Assembly (NCBI GenBank): GCA_904397845.1
Contig: CAJFOX010000002.1
Coordinates: 1 to 33,398, forward strand
From: an uncultured Oscillospiraceae bacterium
GTDB taxonomy: Bacteria > Bacillota > Clostridia > Oscillospirales > Ruminococcaceae
Direction: 5' to 3'
DNA: 33,398 bases
Position numbers and translations under genes: made by a program. Of the stretch, positions 1 through 9,232 are shown in pieces. Below the pieces are notes generated by a model that was given only the letters and a program-made list of their open reading frames with translations, was not told where the DNA came from and made no database searches. Every line of letters starts with the position of its first letter. Positions within the stretch are counted from its first letter, which is position 1.

Positions 1-41
1 CCATTTTTCGAGCGGGCAAAAAAGAAATCGGATAAAAAAAG

Positions 42-88
42 AAGCGGTTCAAACTCCAAACAGATGGGAGAATTTGACCGCTTTTTTT
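42..88. terminator. Rho-independent terminator, probably bidirectional
   Basis: The arms AAGCGGT (42-48) and ACCGCTT (77-83) pair, continued inward by CAAA/TTTG and CTCC/GGAG with small bulges. A run of seven T follows on the plus strand, and an A-rich stretch precedes it that becomes a T-run on the minus strand. It probably ends a gene lying to the left of the window and backs up the tRNA terminator. Confidence 0.6.
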
Positions 89-143
89 GAAGTTGTGCGC
101 CAAATGTGCGCCACGGGGCAAATAACTTTCATTCGCTAAAGGC

Positions 144-180
144 ATAAAGAAAGCCCGCAAAGCCTTTTGCAATGCGGGTT
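144..180 (-). terminator. Rho-independent terminator of the tRNA gene
   Basis: Read on the minus strand, CCCGCA and TGCGGG pair around a short loop. The hairpin is followed by a T-rich tail (CTTTCTTT). It starts a few bases after the CCA end of the initiator tRNA, as expected for a single-tRNA transcript. Confidence 0.65.
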
Positions 181-185
181 CCTAG

Positions 186-262
<77 letters not shown>

Positions 263-290
263 ATATCTACGCAATCAAGATTGCTTTATT

Positions 291-319
291 ACTATACAAT
301 ATTTTATGGAATTTGTCAA
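291..319 (-). promoter_or_regulatory. Sigma-A type promoter for tRNA-fMet
   Basis: On the minus strand TTGACA (314-319) and TATAGT (291-296) are separated by exactly 17 bases. This lies 28 bases upstream of the tRNA 5' end. It is one of the best promoter matches in the window. Confidence 0.8.
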
Positions 320-375
320 GCATTATTCCAGTTTCGGAAAAATGCTCCTTTTACTTTCATTTTACCTGCAAATGC

Positions 376-404
376 TGTTCAAACCTGTCCGGATGGCGTA
401 TACT
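376..404 (+). promoter_or_regulatory. Possible promoter for the HD-domain gene
   Basis: A good -10 (TATACT, 399-404) lies 31 bases before the start codon. The -35 at 17-base spacing (TGTTCA, 376-381) is a poor match. The assignment rests mainly on the -10 and its position. Confidence 0.4.
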
Positions 405-435
405 AAGAAAAGAACAAGAAAAAGAGAGGCGCAAT

Positions 436-1101
436 ATGGCTTATATTACTTTTGAACAGATTAAAAACGATCCAACGGTCGCTACTTATATCCGCCAGGC
501 GGACATTGCTCTCAAGGCTTACGGATACACCGAGCATTCCTTTCCCCATGTAACCCGCGCCGCCAAAATTGCGGCGAAAATTCTGGAGGATTTCGGCTAT
601 CCCCAGCGGGAAGTGGAGCTGGCGCAAATTGCCGGGTTCCTGCATGATATCGGGAACTGCATCAATCGGGTGGACCATGCCCAAAGCGGCGCCCTGATGG
701 CTTTTCATATTCTCACTTCAATGGGAATGCCTCCAGAGGAAATCGCCAAAATCATCGCCGCAATCGGCAACCACGACGAATCCTCGGCCGTCCCGGTCAG
801 CGCCGTAGCCGCCGCGTTGATTTTAGCAGACAAAACCGACGTCCGCCGTTCGCGGGTCCGCAACCGCAATATCGCCTCTTTCGATATTCACGACCGGGTC
901 AACTATTCGGTCGAGCACTCTGCTTTTTCACTGGACGCTGCCGAAAAATCCATGACATTGGACCTGACCATTGATACAGCGCTTTGCCCCGTCATGGATT
1001 ATTTTGAAATTTTTCTGGGCCGGATGATCTTGTGCAAACGTGCGGCGGACTTCTTTGAATCCCGCTTTCGCCTGATTATCAACGGTCTGACCGTGATGTA
1101 A
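436..1101 (+). CDS. HD-domain phosphohydrolase
   Basis: This 221-residue soluble protein belongs to the HD superfamily of metal-dependent phosphohydrolases. Conserved metal ligands are visible in order: H38, the H70-D71 pair in GFLHDIG, H113-D114 in GNHD, and D132 in ILADKTD. The substrate cannot be told from the sequence, because the family covers nucleotide and cyclic-nucleotide hydrolases and stress proteins. The ATG at 436 is preceded by AGAGAGG at a good distance. A longer open frame upstream crosses the tRNA region and is not credible as coding. The gene stands alone between the divergent tRNA and a shared terminator. The HD call is firm and the role is open. Confidence 0.85.
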   Translation: MAYITFEQIKNDPTVATYIRQADIALKAYGYTEHSFPHVTRAAKIAAKILEDFGYPQREVELAQIAGFLHDIGNCINRVDHAQSGALMAFHILTSMGMPPEEIAKIIAAIGNHDESSAVPVSAVAAALILADKTDVRRSRVRNRNIASFDIHDRVNYSVEHSAFSLDAAEKSMTLDLTIDTALCPVMDYFEIFLGRMILCKRAADFFESRFRLIINGLTVM

Positions 1102-1107
1102 AATGCC

Positions 1108-1141
1108 AAAATACCGCCTGTTTGTTAACCGGCGGTATTTT
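1108..1141. terminator. Bidirectional terminator between convergent genes
   Basis: An 11-bp perfect stem pairs AAAATACCGCC (1108-1118) with GGCGGTATTTT (1131-1141), with T-runs on both strands. It ends the HD-domain gene from the left and the ygiQ-MBL-DUF3006 cluster from the right. Confidence 0.85.
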
Positions 1142-1194
1142 TTATTCTTTCTGTTATCCATCGGCCAAAATCTTCCTTCCGGCACCGGCGTCCT

Positions 1195-1443
1195 TTATCG
1201 GTCCGGCTCCTTTGCCGGACCGCTTTTTCCAAACAGCGCCCGCAGGCGTTTTGCCGTTTCTTCCCGCCGCTGCCGGGTCAGCTGTTCATCCACCTGCCAG
1301 CGGCCATCACCGTCTAAGAACAGGCAGTCTCCTTCCCGCGCACCAGCCGGGAGCCGGGATACCTCCAGCCGGATCACCACATCGTCCGGGCCTTCACAAA
1401 CAGCCCAGCCTTCTTCGATTCGGTCGATACTCCAACCGCTCAT
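1195..1443 (-). CDS. DUF3006 domain protein
   Basis: This acidic-to-mixed 82-residue protein has the typical DUF3006 pattern: an N-terminal strand region ending in an EGPDDVVIRLEVSRLPAGA-type segment, then a short GD turn and an arginine-rich helix. The molecular function of DUF3006 is unknown. The family is regularly found next to ComEC-like metallo-beta-lactamase proteins (family knowledge), as here. Its ATG overlaps the TGA of the MBL gene in an ATGA, so the two are very likely translationally coupled. It is the last gene of a three-gene overlapping cluster. Confidence 0.8.
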   Translation of the reverse strand: MSGWSIDRIEEGWAVCEGPDDVVIRLEVSRLPAGAREGDCLFLDGDGRWQVDEQLTRQRREETAKRLRALFGKSGPAKEPDR

Positions 1444-2432
1444 TCTGCCGCTCCCCTTTCGGTGTGCACCGCAATCTCGGTTCCATCGGTTGCAAAGACA
1501 ACGCTGCCCTGCAAATCCGTGCGGTAAACGGTGGTACCGCGCTCGGACAGCCGGGTCAGCACCTCTTTGTGCGGATGGCCGTAATCGTTATTTTGTCCGC
1601 AGGAAACGGCTGCGATTTTCGCGGACACTGTATCCAAAAACGCATCGCACGACGAAGTGTTGCTGCCGTGATGCCCGGCTTTGAGCACATCTGCATGCAG
1701 GTTCGCCCCCGCGCTGATCAGGTCCTGTTCCACCTGTTTTTCCGCGTCACCCGTAAACAAAAAGGATGTTTTCCCGCAGTCCAGACGGCACACCACCGAG
1801 TAATCGTTCAGGTCATCATAATCCTGCAGCGGCGCCAGCACCGTCAGCTCCGCCCCGCTGCCCAAATCATATACCAGGCCGGGCTGGGCCGCCGTAACCG
1901 GAACGTTCTGTTTCTCCACTTCGTCCAGCAGCCGGTTGAATACCGATGTGGTAGGGACCATGTCCTCGGTCATTTCGGGCATTAAAATCTCGTCCGCTGC
2001 AAATTGGGACAACACGTCCGCCATGCCGCCGATATGATCGGAATGCGGGTGAGTTGCAATGACCAGATCCAGCTTTTCCACCCCGGCGGACTTCAGATAA
2101 TCGCAGACCGTTTGCCCCTGATCCCGCTCGCCCGCGTCAATCAGCACCGTCTTTTCCCTGGTCTGGATCAGAATGCTGTCCCCCTGTCCCACATCGATCA
2201 TGTGGACAGCGGCCGCCTGTTCTTCTTCCAGCTGGGCGACCGGCTCGTAAGGCTCGCTCATGCCCAGCAGATCGCTCCAACCGGGCATTTCAAAGGGCAG
2301 CCACCCCATTTCGCTCATGGTCATCAGCGTAAAAAATACCATTACCAGCGCCGCTACTGTTAAAAAAAGCCAGGCAGGCGTCCGGTCGATCAGCCTTTGA
2401 ACGATACGGGCACTGTTTTTCCTTTTTCTCAT
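1440..2432 (-). CDS. Membrane-anchored ComEC-like metallo-beta-lactamase hydrolase
   Basis: The 330-residue protein has a basic N-terminus, one membrane segment (about residues 20-39) and then an extracellular MBL-fold domain of the type found at the ComEC C-terminus. Visible motifs are DVGQGD at 80-85, the metal-binding HPHSDH at 128-133, TGDAE further on and KAGHHGS near the C-terminal third. Family members are predicted nucleases or phosphodiesterases acting outside the membrane; the substrate here is not known. The start chosen is the ATG at 2432, which overlaps the ygiQ stop (ATGA) and has GGAGG about 11 bases upstream. A longer frame runs back into ygiQ and is not needed. The window also holds a ComEC whose own MBL region is degenerate, so this protein could supply that activity (inference). 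Confidence 0.85.
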   Translation of the reverse strand: MRKRKNSARIVQRLIDRTPAWLFLTVAALVMVFFTLMTMSEMGWLPFEMPGWSDLLGMSEPYEPVAQLEEEQAAAVHMIDVGQGDSILIQTREKTVLIDAGERDQGQTVCDYLKSAGVEKLDLVIATHPHSDHIGGMADVLSQFAADEILMPEMTEDMVPTTSVFNRLLDEVEKQNVPVTAAQPGLVYDLGSGAELTVLAPLQDYDDLNDYSVVCRLDCGKTSFLFTGDAEKQVEQDLISAGANLHADVLKAGHHGSNTSSCDAFLDTVSAKIAAVSCGQNNDYGHPHKEVLTRLSERGTTVYRTDLQGSVVFATDGTEIAVHTERGAAE

Positions 2433-4360
2433 TTCGGCTTTCTTCCTCCCGTCTTTCGTTTGCCGTTCGGCGTTTTTGGTCTCTCTTTCCTGTCGCTCAC
2501 TGCTCTTCCAGGCCTTTTTTGCCCGGAGCGGCTTGTCCTTGCCTTCTGCCGGCCGGAATTGTGTGACGCCGGTTCCGGCGGCACCAGGCAATCAGGACCC
2601 GTGCCAATCAGATCGCTGCGGCCCGCCAGTCTCAGCGCCCTGATGACCTGCGAGCGCATCTCTGGACGGTAATACTGCAGCAGCGCCCGCTGCATCGCTT
2701 TTTCCTCCGGCTCCCTGGGGACGAAGACCGGTTTGCCGCTGAGCGGGTCAACGCCGGTGTAGAACATGCAGGTAGATACGGTTCCCGGCGTTGGGTAAAA
2801 ATCCTGCACCTGCTCCGGGCGGATCCGGTTTTTCTTCAGGTATACCGCCAGCTGCACCGCGTCTTGGAGGGTCGAGCCCGGATGGGACGACATCAAATAC
2901 GGAATCAGATACTGTTCCTTTCCCACTTGCTCTGTCAGCTGGTAAAACCGTTTGGCAAAGCGGTTGAACGTTTCGATATGCGGCTTTCCCATCCGGTCCA
3001 GCACGGCTGCGGCGCAGTGCTCCGGCGCCACCTTCAGCTGACCGCTGGTATGATGCTCCACCAGCTCCCGGAAAAAGGATTCATCTTTGTCCTCTAACAG
3101 ATAATCAAACCGGATGCCGGAGCGGATAAATACCCGCTTGACCCCCGGCAGCGCCCGCAACCGGCGCAGCAGCGCCAAATATTCACTGTGATCCGCCTCC
3201 AGATTCTTGCAAGGGGAAGGCACCAGGCATTTTCTGCCCCGGCAAAGCCCATGTTGCAGCTGCCGGGTGCAGGAAGGATTTCTGAAGTTCGCCGTGGGCC
3301 CTCCCACATCATGGATGTAGCCTTTGAACCGGGGGTTTTTTGTCATGGCCTCAGCCTCAGCCAGCACCGACTTTTCACTGCGGCAGGTCACCTGCCGCCC
3401 CTGATGAGTGGCAATGGAGCAGAAGTTGCACGCGCCAAAGCAGCCCCGGTTGTGCATGATGGAAAATTCCACCTCCCGAATAGCAGGAATCCCTCCTTTT
3501 GCCTCATAAGAAGGATGGTAATAACGGGCAAAAGGCAGTGACCATACCCAGTCCAGCTCCTGTTGGGTCAGCGGCGGCATAGGCGGATTCTGCACCAGAT
3601 ACCGCTCGCCGTGCTTTTGGATAATGGCTTTGCCGTAAACCGCATCATGCTCCTCATATTGGATTTTGAACGCCCGGGCATAAGCCGCTTTGTCCTGTGC
3701 CACCTTTTCAAACGACGCGCAGGACACTGCGCCTGGAATCGCCGGTGCAATATCGGACAGATAGCAGGTGCCTCGGATATCAGTCAGGGCCGAAACCGGT
3801 TCTCCCGCTGCCAGCCGCCGGGCGATCTGAATGGTCTGGTTCTCTCCCATCCCGTAGGATAGAAGATCCGCCCCCGCATCCACCAGCACCGATGGGCGCA
3901 CCGCATCGTCCCAGTAGTCATAATGGGCAAACCGGCGCAAGGAGGCCTCCAGCCCCCCAATGATGACCGGCACATCCGGAAAAAGCCCCTTCAGCTGCTG
4001 GGTATAGACGATGGTAGGCCGGTCGGGACGATACCCCGCTTTGCCGCCGGGACTGTACTCATCCTCGCTGCGGCGGCGTTTGGCCACTGTGTAATGGGCC
4101 ACCATGGAATCGATGTTCCCGCCGGACACCATAAAAGCCAGCCGCGGCTTCCCCAACGCCAGAAAGCTTTCCTGCCGCCGCCAATCCGGCTGGGCCAGAA
4201 TCCCCACTCGGAACCCCTGGGACTCCAGCACCCGGGCGATGATTGCCGCCCCAAAGCTGGGATGATCTACATATGCATCGGCTGAAACCAATACAAAATC
4301 CAGCTGTTCCCAGCCTCGCTCTTTCATATCTTTTTTACTGACGGGTAAAAACGGATTCAT
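2429..4360 (-). CDS. YgiQ family radical SAM protein
   Basis: The 643-residue protein is a full-length member of the YgiQ family (UPF0313). It has an N-terminal B12-binding-like region, then a radical SAM core with the CxxxCxxC cluster motif at C307, C311 and C314 (RGCFGACNFC), and a C-terminal HHTSGQLKVAPEH-type region. The tail (about the last 40 residues) is strongly basic and of low complexity. The biochemical reaction of the family is not established. The ATG at 4360 is used because AGGAAGG lies just upstream and it begins the conserved MNPFLPVS start. The downstream MBL gene overlaps its stop codon. A terminator-like hairpin lies in its leader (see findings). Confidence 0.9.
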   Translation of the reverse strand: MNPFLPVSKKDMKERGWEQLDFVLVSADAYVDHPSFGAAIIARVLESQGFRVGILAQPDWRRQESFLALGKPRLAFMVSGGNIDSMVAHYTVAKRRRSEDEYSPGGKAGYRPDRPTIVYTQQLKGLFPDVPVIIGGLEASLRRFAHYDYWDDAVRPSVLVDAGADLLSYGMGENQTIQIARRLAAGEPVSALTDIRGTCYLSDIAPAIPGAVSCASFEKVAQDKAAYARAFKIQYEEHDAVYGKAIIQKHGERYLVQNPPMPPLTQQELDWVWSLPFARYYHPSYEAKGGIPAIREVEFSIMHNRGCFGACNFCSIATHQGRQVTCRSEKSVLAEAEAMTKNPRFKGYIHDVGGPTANFRNPSCTRQLQHGLCRGRKCLVPSPCKNLEADHSEYLALLRRLRALPGVKRVFIRSGIRFDYLLEDKDESFFRELVEHHTSGQLKVAPEHCAAAVLDRMGKPHIETFNRFAKRFYQLTEQVGKEQYLIPYLMSSHPGSTLQDAVQLAVYLKKNRIRPEQVQDFYPTPGTVSTCMFYTGVDPLSGKPVFVPREPEEKAMQRALLQYYRPEMRSQVIRALRLAGRSDLIGTGPDCLVPPEPASHNSGRQKARTSRSGQKRPGRAVSDRKERPKTPNGKRKTGGRKPK

Positions 4361-4390
4361 ATTCCTTCCTTCCTGCCGGCAGCCGCCGGG

Positions 4391-4428
4391 AAACAAAAAC
4401 CGCTTTTGGCCTGCCCGGTCAAAAGCGG
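4391..4428 (-). terminator. Terminator after ftsK, inside the ygiQ leader
   Basis: On the minus strand CCGCTTTTG (4420-4428) pairs with CAAAAGCGG (4400-4408), followed by the T-rich tail TTTTTGTTT. It lies 61 bases after the ftsK stop and 31 bases before the ygiQ start. It can therefore end the ftsK operon and also act as an attenuator for ygiQ. Confidence 0.8.
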
Positions 4429-4489
4429 CGCTGTTTGCGGTATCATTGTATCATAAAGGCGGCGCTCTTCCTCACCGGCCGCCCGCCCC

Positions 4490-7048
4490 CTATTCCTTTG
4501 CCTGAGGGGCTGTGCCGTCCTCCTGCATCTTCATTTCGATCCACTGCTGGCGGGAGATCAATACCTGGCGCGGTTTGCTTCCCTCAAATGGACCGACAAT
4601 CCCGCGGGATTCCATCTCATCGATGATCCGTGCCGCTCTGGCGTATCCCAGTTTGAGCTTACGCTGCAAAAGCGAGGTGGATGCCTGCCCGGTCTCCACT
4701 ACGCATTCGATGGCAGCGGGGAGCATTTCGTCCTGCGCGTCGAACCCTCCCCCGCCGGAACCTCCGCCGGCAGATTTGCCCGCCGCTTCGGCCTGGCGCT
4801 CAATCTCCTCCAGGATCTGATCGTCATACTCGGCAGTCTGGGAACCCTTGATAAAGGCCACTACCTTTTCCACTTCTTTATCGCTGACAAAACATCCCTG
4901 GATACGGGTAGGCTTGGCCGCTCCCACAGGGAAAAACAGCATATCGCCCTTGCCCAACAGCTTTTCCGCGCCGCCGGAATCCAAAATCGTCCGGGAATCC
5001 ACCTGAGAGGAAACTGCAAAGGCAATACGGCTGGGAATATTTGCTTTGATAACACCGGTAATCACATCTACTGACGGGCGCTGGGTTGCAATAACCAAAT
5101 GCATTCCCGCCGCCCGCGCCATCTGGGCCAGCCGGCAAATGGCGTCCTCCACCTCGTTTTGGGCGGCGATCATCAAGTCCGCCAGCTCGTCTATGATAAT
5201 AACGATCTGCGGCATCTTCGCCAGATTCCGCTCCGGCTGCTCTTCAGCCAGGCGGTTATAGCCATTGATGTCGCGGACGCTGTTGTCAGCGAACAATTTA
5301 TAACGGCCCAGCATCTCGCTGACTGCCCAGTTCAAAGCGCCGGCCGCTTTACGCGGATCGGTGACTACCGGCACCAGAAGATGTGGGATGCCGTTGTAAA
5401 CGCCCAATTCCACCACCTTGGGATCCACCATCAAAAGCCGGACCTCCTCGGGAGAGGCTTTATAGAGGATGCTCATAATGATCGAGTTGATGCAGACCGA
5501 TTTTCCAGAACCGGTCGCACCGGCGATGAGCATGTGCGGCATTTTGGAAATATCTGCCACGCAGACGCTGCCGCCGATATCCTTGCCCAGGCACATGGTC
5601 ACCTTGCTTTTCGCCTCGCGAAATGCCTGGGAATCGATGATATCCCGGATGGGCACTACACTGGTCTGCCGGTTGGGCACTTCGATGCCCACTGCCGCCT
5701 TATTGGGGATCGGCGCTTCGATCCGCACGCCGCTGGTAGCCAGATTCAAAGCGATGTCGTCGGCCAAATTGGTGATCTTGCTGATCTTAACTCCCGCCGA
5801 CGGCTGCAACTCGTACCGGGTAACCGCCGGCCCCCTTGCAATGTCGATGATACGGGTCTGCACGCCAAAGCTGGCCAGCGCATCTACCAGCAACTGGGCA
5901 TTTGCTTTCAGTTCCTCGCTCAGATCCTTCCCATCGGGCTTTTCCCCTTCTTTTAACAAATATACCGGTGGGAATATGTAACTTTCCGTGGCCTGCAGCT
6001 GCTTGGCCTCATCCAGCTCCACGGCGATCTTGTCGTCGGCGCCGGTTTCTACCGCGGGATTCTCCTTACCGTTTTGCACCGCAGGCGGTGCTTTCTCTCC
6101 AGCCAGGCGGTCTTCCGAGCTCTGCCCAGTCGCTTGTTCCGGCTGGGGCGGGGCCATAATGCTCTTGGCAATTTTGCCCACCAGATCATCCAACAGCGGC
6201 GTCTCTTTTGCCGCAGCCTTTTCCTGTGCCCTTTCGTCAGCCGGCAGTGGCATTGTTTGCGAGCCTGCCGCCTGCATCAGTTTTTCCTTCGCCCTTTGAA
6301 CCGTTTCCCTGGCCTCATCCGACTGCTCCTCCACACGCACCGGATGGGCGGGCAGCGCCTCTTCGTCCAGCGGCACATCAATGTTAAACTGGGGCCGGCG
6401 GCGCCCCTCCACCCGCTCCACATAGGTTTCCCCAATCTTTTTTACCGGTTTGTAGGCGGAACGGATCAGATCCAGCAGCGTTGCGCCGGTAATCAGCATC
6501 AGAAAAGTAAAAATGAAAAGAAGGATCGTCACCGCCGCCGGGGTTTTTCCAAAAGACAGCAGCGGAATGCCGATCAGTCCCGCCGCCAGCCCACCGCCTT
6601 TCAGCTTGGTGCCGCTTTCATATAGGTAGGCCGCTTTTTCCACAAAATTTTCGCCTTCTATGGGTGTTTTTGCAAAAATCTGAGCCGCGCCGCAGATCAG
6701 GGCCACCAGAACAAAGGTCTGCCAGACCTTATGCCCCAGCGCGCCGATGGGCTTATCCATTGCGGCCATAACTGCAATGTAAATCAGCGCCGGAGCGATC
6801 AGATAGGCGCACCAGCCAAACAGCCCAAAACAGAAAGTGTGCAGCCAGTTCCAAAATCCCTGGCCAGGGATCAGCGCTACTGCCAGGAAAAAAATTCCCG
6901 CAGCAAACAGTATCACCGCCCACAGCTGCCTGCGGGAACGGGCCTGCTCCTCGGCACGGCGCTTTTGAGCCGCCGTCTGCCGGCCACTTCCCTTTTTTGC
7001 GGCGGTGGATTTCTTTTTTGCCGCCGCTCTTTTTTTCTGTTCCGCCAC
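4490..7048 (-). CDS. ftsK: DNA translocase FtsK/SpoIIIE
   Basis: The protein pumps chromosomal DNA through the division or sporulation septum using ATP. It is 852 residues from the GTG at 7048. A basic Ala/Lys-rich N-terminus leads into four membrane segments (roughly 45-60, 75-95, 110-125, 155-195). A charged linker follows to about 350, then the motor with Walker A GATGSGKS (510-517) and Walker [10 protein letters not shown] (about 616-624), and a C-terminal winged-helix gamma domain (about 780-840) preceded by a Gly-rich hinge. A TTG six codons upstream (7066) is an alternative start. A run of eight G lies between the two. It closes the tepA-ylzJ-uppP-ftsK operon; ylzJ next to spoIIIE is the arrangement in Bacillus, which favours a SpoIIIE-like role as well as FtsK. 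Confidence 0.93.
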   Translation of the reverse strand: MAEQKKRAAAKKKSTAAKKGSGRQTAAQKRRAEEQARSRRQLWAVILFAAGIFFLAVALIPGQGFWNWLHTFCFGLFGWCAYLIAPALIYIAVMAAMDKPIGALGHKVWQTFVLVALICGAAQIFAKTPIEGENFVEKAAYLYESGTKLKGGGLAAGLIGIPLLSFGKTPAAVTILLFIFTFLMLITGATLLDLIRSAYKPVKKIGETYVERVEGRRRPQFNIDVPLDEEALPAHPVRVEEQSDEARETVQRAKEKLMQAAGSQTMPLPADERAQEKAAAKETPLLDDLVGKIAKSIMAPPQPEQATGQSSEDRLAGEKAPPAVQNGKENPAVETGADDKIAVELDEAKQLQATESYIFPPVYLLKEGEKPDGKDLSEELKANAQLLVDALASFGVQTRIIDIARGPAVTRYELQPSAGVKISKITNLADDIALNLATSGVRIEAPIPNKAAVGIEVPNRQTSVVPIRDIIDSQAFREAKSKVTMCLGKDIGGSVCVADISKMPHMLIAGATGSGKSVCINSIIMSILYKASPEEVRLLMVDPKVVELGVYNGIPHLLVPVVTDPRKAAGALNWAVSEMLGRYKLFADNSVRDINGYNRLAEEQPERNLAKMPQIVIIIDELADLMIAAQNEVEDAICRLAQMARAAGMHLVIATQRPSVDVITGVIKANIPSRIAFAVSSQVDSRTILDSGGAEKLLGKGDMLFFPVGAAKPTRIQGCFVSDKEVEKVVAFIKGSQTAEYDDQILEEIERQAEAAGKSAGGGSGGGGFDAQDEMLPAAIECVVETGQASTSLLQRKLKLGYARAARIIDEMESRGIVGPFEGSKPRQVLISRQQWIEMKMQEDGTAPQAKE

Positions 7049-7091
7049 GGATGCCGCCCCCCCCAAAATTCCTGTATTTTCTACATAAAGC

Positions 7092-7937
7092 TTAATGGAT
7101 AAACTTTTCCACCACGCCGATGATCACCGTAGCGGCACCCAAAATCGCCGTATACCAGGTGAATACTTTGAAGTTGCCCGACCGGGCCAGCCAGCGTACC
7201 AGCTTGATGGCCAGAAATCCGACCACTGCTGCTACCACCATGCCAATCAGCATTGGTAAAAGCTGCATTTCCACCCCCGCTTCCAACGCGTCCTTCACCT
7301 CAAAGATATTGGCTCCCAACACCGCAGGAATCCCCAAAATAAAAGAAAAGGACACCGCAAATTCCCGGGTGAGTCCGGCGAAGATCCCCGCCGAAATCGT
7401 GGAACCGGAACGGGACAGGCCGGGCAGCGGCGCAATCCCCTGCATGGTTCCGACCAAAAGCGCATCCCTCACCCGCATATTGGACGCCGTTTTTTTACCG
7501 GGAACCAGATGGTCCGCCATATACAAAAGGCCCGCAGTAGCCAAAAAGCACAAGCCTTCCACAATGATATCGTTGTCGGCGGAAAGGGAAGTGTACCAGT
7601 CCCGCAAAAAGAAAAATACCAAAAGCGGCGCTAACGCCACTATCATCATGAAAATCATCCGCCGGTTGGGATTGGTGGTTCGAAACGTGAATTTCCCTTT
7701 CAAAAGATCTCCGATCATGCGGAAAAATTCCACGACCATCCCCCAAATAGTATCCCAAAAAGCGATGCAGACCGCCACCAGCGTGCCTAAATGCAGCAAG
7801 ATGGAAAACAGCCCCGCCGCCTCGCCGGACTGGCCGGTAAAATGCTGATACAAAGATAAATGCCCAGAGCTGGATACCGGCAAAAACTCGGTCAGCCCCT
7901 GGATAATCCCCTGTAAAATGGCATCCCACAAACTCAT
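7092..7937 (-). CDS. uppP: Undecaprenyl-diphosphatase UppP (BacA)
   Basis: This 281-residue integral membrane enzyme recycles the cell-wall lipid carrier by converting undecaprenyl diphosphate to the monophosphate, and it confers basal bacitracin tolerance. The two family signatures are present: [11 protein letters not shown] near residues 16-26 and [11 protein letters not shown] in the middle. About eight hydrophobic segments are visible. The ATG at 7937 has GGAGGGG just upstream; eight extra in-frame codons upstream are not needed. The ftsK start follows within about 45 bases, so it is co-transcribed with ftsK. A 99-base gap with a small G/C hairpin but no T-run separates it from ylzJ. Confidence 0.95.
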   Translation of the reverse strand: MSLWDAILQGIIQGLTEFLPVSSSGHLSLYQHFTGQSGEAAGLFSILLHLGTLVAVCIAFWDTIWGMVVEFFRMIGDLLKGKFTFRTTNPNRRMIFMMIVALAPLLVFFFLRDWYTSLSADNDIIVEGLCFLATAGLLYMADHLVPGKKTASNMRVRDALLVGTMQGIAPLPGLSRSGSTISAGIFAGLTREFAVSFSFILGIPAVLGANIFEVKDALEAGVEMQLLPMLIGMVVAAVVGFLAIKLVRWLARSGNFKVFTWYTAILGAATVIIGVVEKFIH

Positions 7938-8036
7938 ATTGTCCCCTCCCTGTTTTGTCATGTTCTTTTTTGCACTGTTTTTCCGTTTGTATTTTGTATG
8001 TAGAGGCCGGAAAAACCGGCCGAATCTTCCAAAGCC

Positions 8037-8252
8037 CTAATGCCCTTCCCGAGCCTGCTCCGAAGGATATGCCGCGCCAGGCTGATACCGCGGGTCAAGA
8101 TACATTGCCGGATCGGTGGAAACCAATCGCGTCACCGTCAGGCCATTCTCTCCGGCAATTCCCTGGATCAATCCGCCCGGCACCTGCTGCCAGACGCTAG
8201 GATCCCTTTTTCGCTCCATGATCTCCAACGGATCGATAATCGAATGGATCAC
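8037..8252 (-). CDS. ylzJ: YlzJ-like protein
   Basis: The 71-residue protein matches the YlzJ family by its C-terminal half, which reads [20 protein letters not shown], and by its place between tepA and ftsK, as in Bacillus. The function is unknown. The GTG at 8252 overlaps the tepA TGA (GTGA), with GGGGGA about ten bases upstream. A TTG one codon earlier (8255) is possible. Translational coupling to tepA is likely. Confidence 0.85.
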   Translation of the reverse strand: MIHSIIDPLEIMERKRDPSVWQQVPGGLIQGIAGENGLTVTRLVSTDPAMYLDPRYQPGAAYPSEQAREGH

Positions 8253-8956
8253 CAAGCCGGTTCCCCCTTTTGTTCCGGATTTTTAGCCTCAATCAGTTCC
8301 GTCAGCTTTCCCACGGCCTGGGCGAGTCCTCCCAATTCGTCGATCAGCCCTTCCGCCACTGCCTGTTCTCCGTCCAGCACTGTGCCCACATCCATCACCA
8401 GCTCGCCGGTGTTCATCATCAACTGCCGAAAACGCTGGGCGCTCACGCCGGAATTATCCGTGACAAAACGGACAATCCTCTCCTGCATTTTATCGAAATA
8501 GGACAGAGTCTGCGGCACCCCCAGCACCAATCCGCTCATGCGCACCGGATGGACGGTCATGGTAGCCGAAGGGGCAATAAAGGAATATTTTGCGCTGCAG
8601 GCCAGCGGCACTCCGATAGAATGTCCGCCGCCTAAAACCAGCGACACCACCGGCGTCTCCATGGTGGAGATCAGCTCCGCGATGGCAAGCCCGGCCTCTA
8701 CGTCACCGCCCACTGTATTCAGAATCACGATCAAGCCCTCGATTTCCGGATCCTGTTCGATGGCGACCAGCTGGGGGATCACATGCTCATACTTCGTAGT
8801 TTTGTTCTGGGCGGGCAGAATGTAATGCCCTTCGATTTGGCCGATAACGGTCAAACAGTGGATGATATGCTTCCCGTTGGTTTCGGTGGTCACCGAGCCG
8901 CTTTGGATAATCTGCTGCTGTTCTTGCTGTTCCTTTGCATCTTTTTCCTCTGGCAT
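8249..8956 (-). CDS. tepA: TepA-type ClpP-like serine protease
   Basis: The 235-residue protein belongs to the ClpP/crotonase fold branch called TepA (YmfB in Bacillus), reported as a translocation-enhancing or spore-protein-degrading peptidase. The N-terminal 20 residues are charged and Gln-rich. The probable catalytic residues are S113 in GGHSIGVP and H136 in TVHPVRMSG, at the places of the ClpP Ser and His. The ATG at 8956 has AAGGAG six bases upstream, which beats the ATG five codons earlier. It is the first gene of the operon and lies behind a good promoter. Neither the cellular substrate nor secretion is visible from the sequence. Confidence 0.9.
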   Translation of the reverse strand: MPEEKDAKEQQEQQQIIQSGSVTTETNGKHIIHCLTVIGQIEGHYILPAQNKTTKYEHVIPQLVAIEQDPEIEGLIVILNTVGGDVEAGLAIAELISTMETPVVSLVLGGGHSIGVPLACSAKYSFIAPSATMTVHPVRMSGLVLGVPQTLSYFDKMQERIVRFVTDNSGVSAQRFRQLMMNTGELVMDVGTVLDGEQAVAEGLIDELGGLAQAVGKLTELIEAKNPEQKGEPAW

Positions 8957-9026
8957 AGCTTCTCCTTTCAAACCTTTTTTCTTCTATTATGCCTTTGAAA
9001 AAATATGCTATCCCACATACGGATTT

Positions 9027-9055
9027 ATTATAACAAAAACGAACGCATTTCTCAA
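9027..9055 (-). promoter_or_regulatory. Sigma-A type promoter of the tepA-ylzJ-uppP-ftsK operon
   Basis: On the minus strand TTGAGA (9050-9055) and TATAAT (9027-9032) are 17 bases apart. They lie about 70 bases upstream of the tepA start. Confidence 0.75.
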
Positions 9056-9232
9056 CCGAAAAAAGTCAAAAAAGCGAACCTGTGTTCCTTTGGGAGAAAG
9101 CGCTGTCCTCCTCTGTTCTTCGGAACAACGCAGGCATCCGCTTAAAAAGGCAGCGGGTTTTCCATTTTTTCCGCATGGGATTGCTTCCATGTGGGAAAAC
9201 TCTTGCTTAGGCCAGATGAAAGGAGTGGCAGT

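Noticed and set aside
8005-8021. GGCCGG/CCGGCC hairpin between ylzJ and uppP as a terminator
   Set aside because: No T-run follows on the minus strand, so it is not called a terminator.
9114-9127. TGTTC-TTCG-GAACA hairpin upstream of the first DUF1624 gene
   Set aside because: It is a stable tetraloop stem but too short, and without a partner signal, to assign a role.
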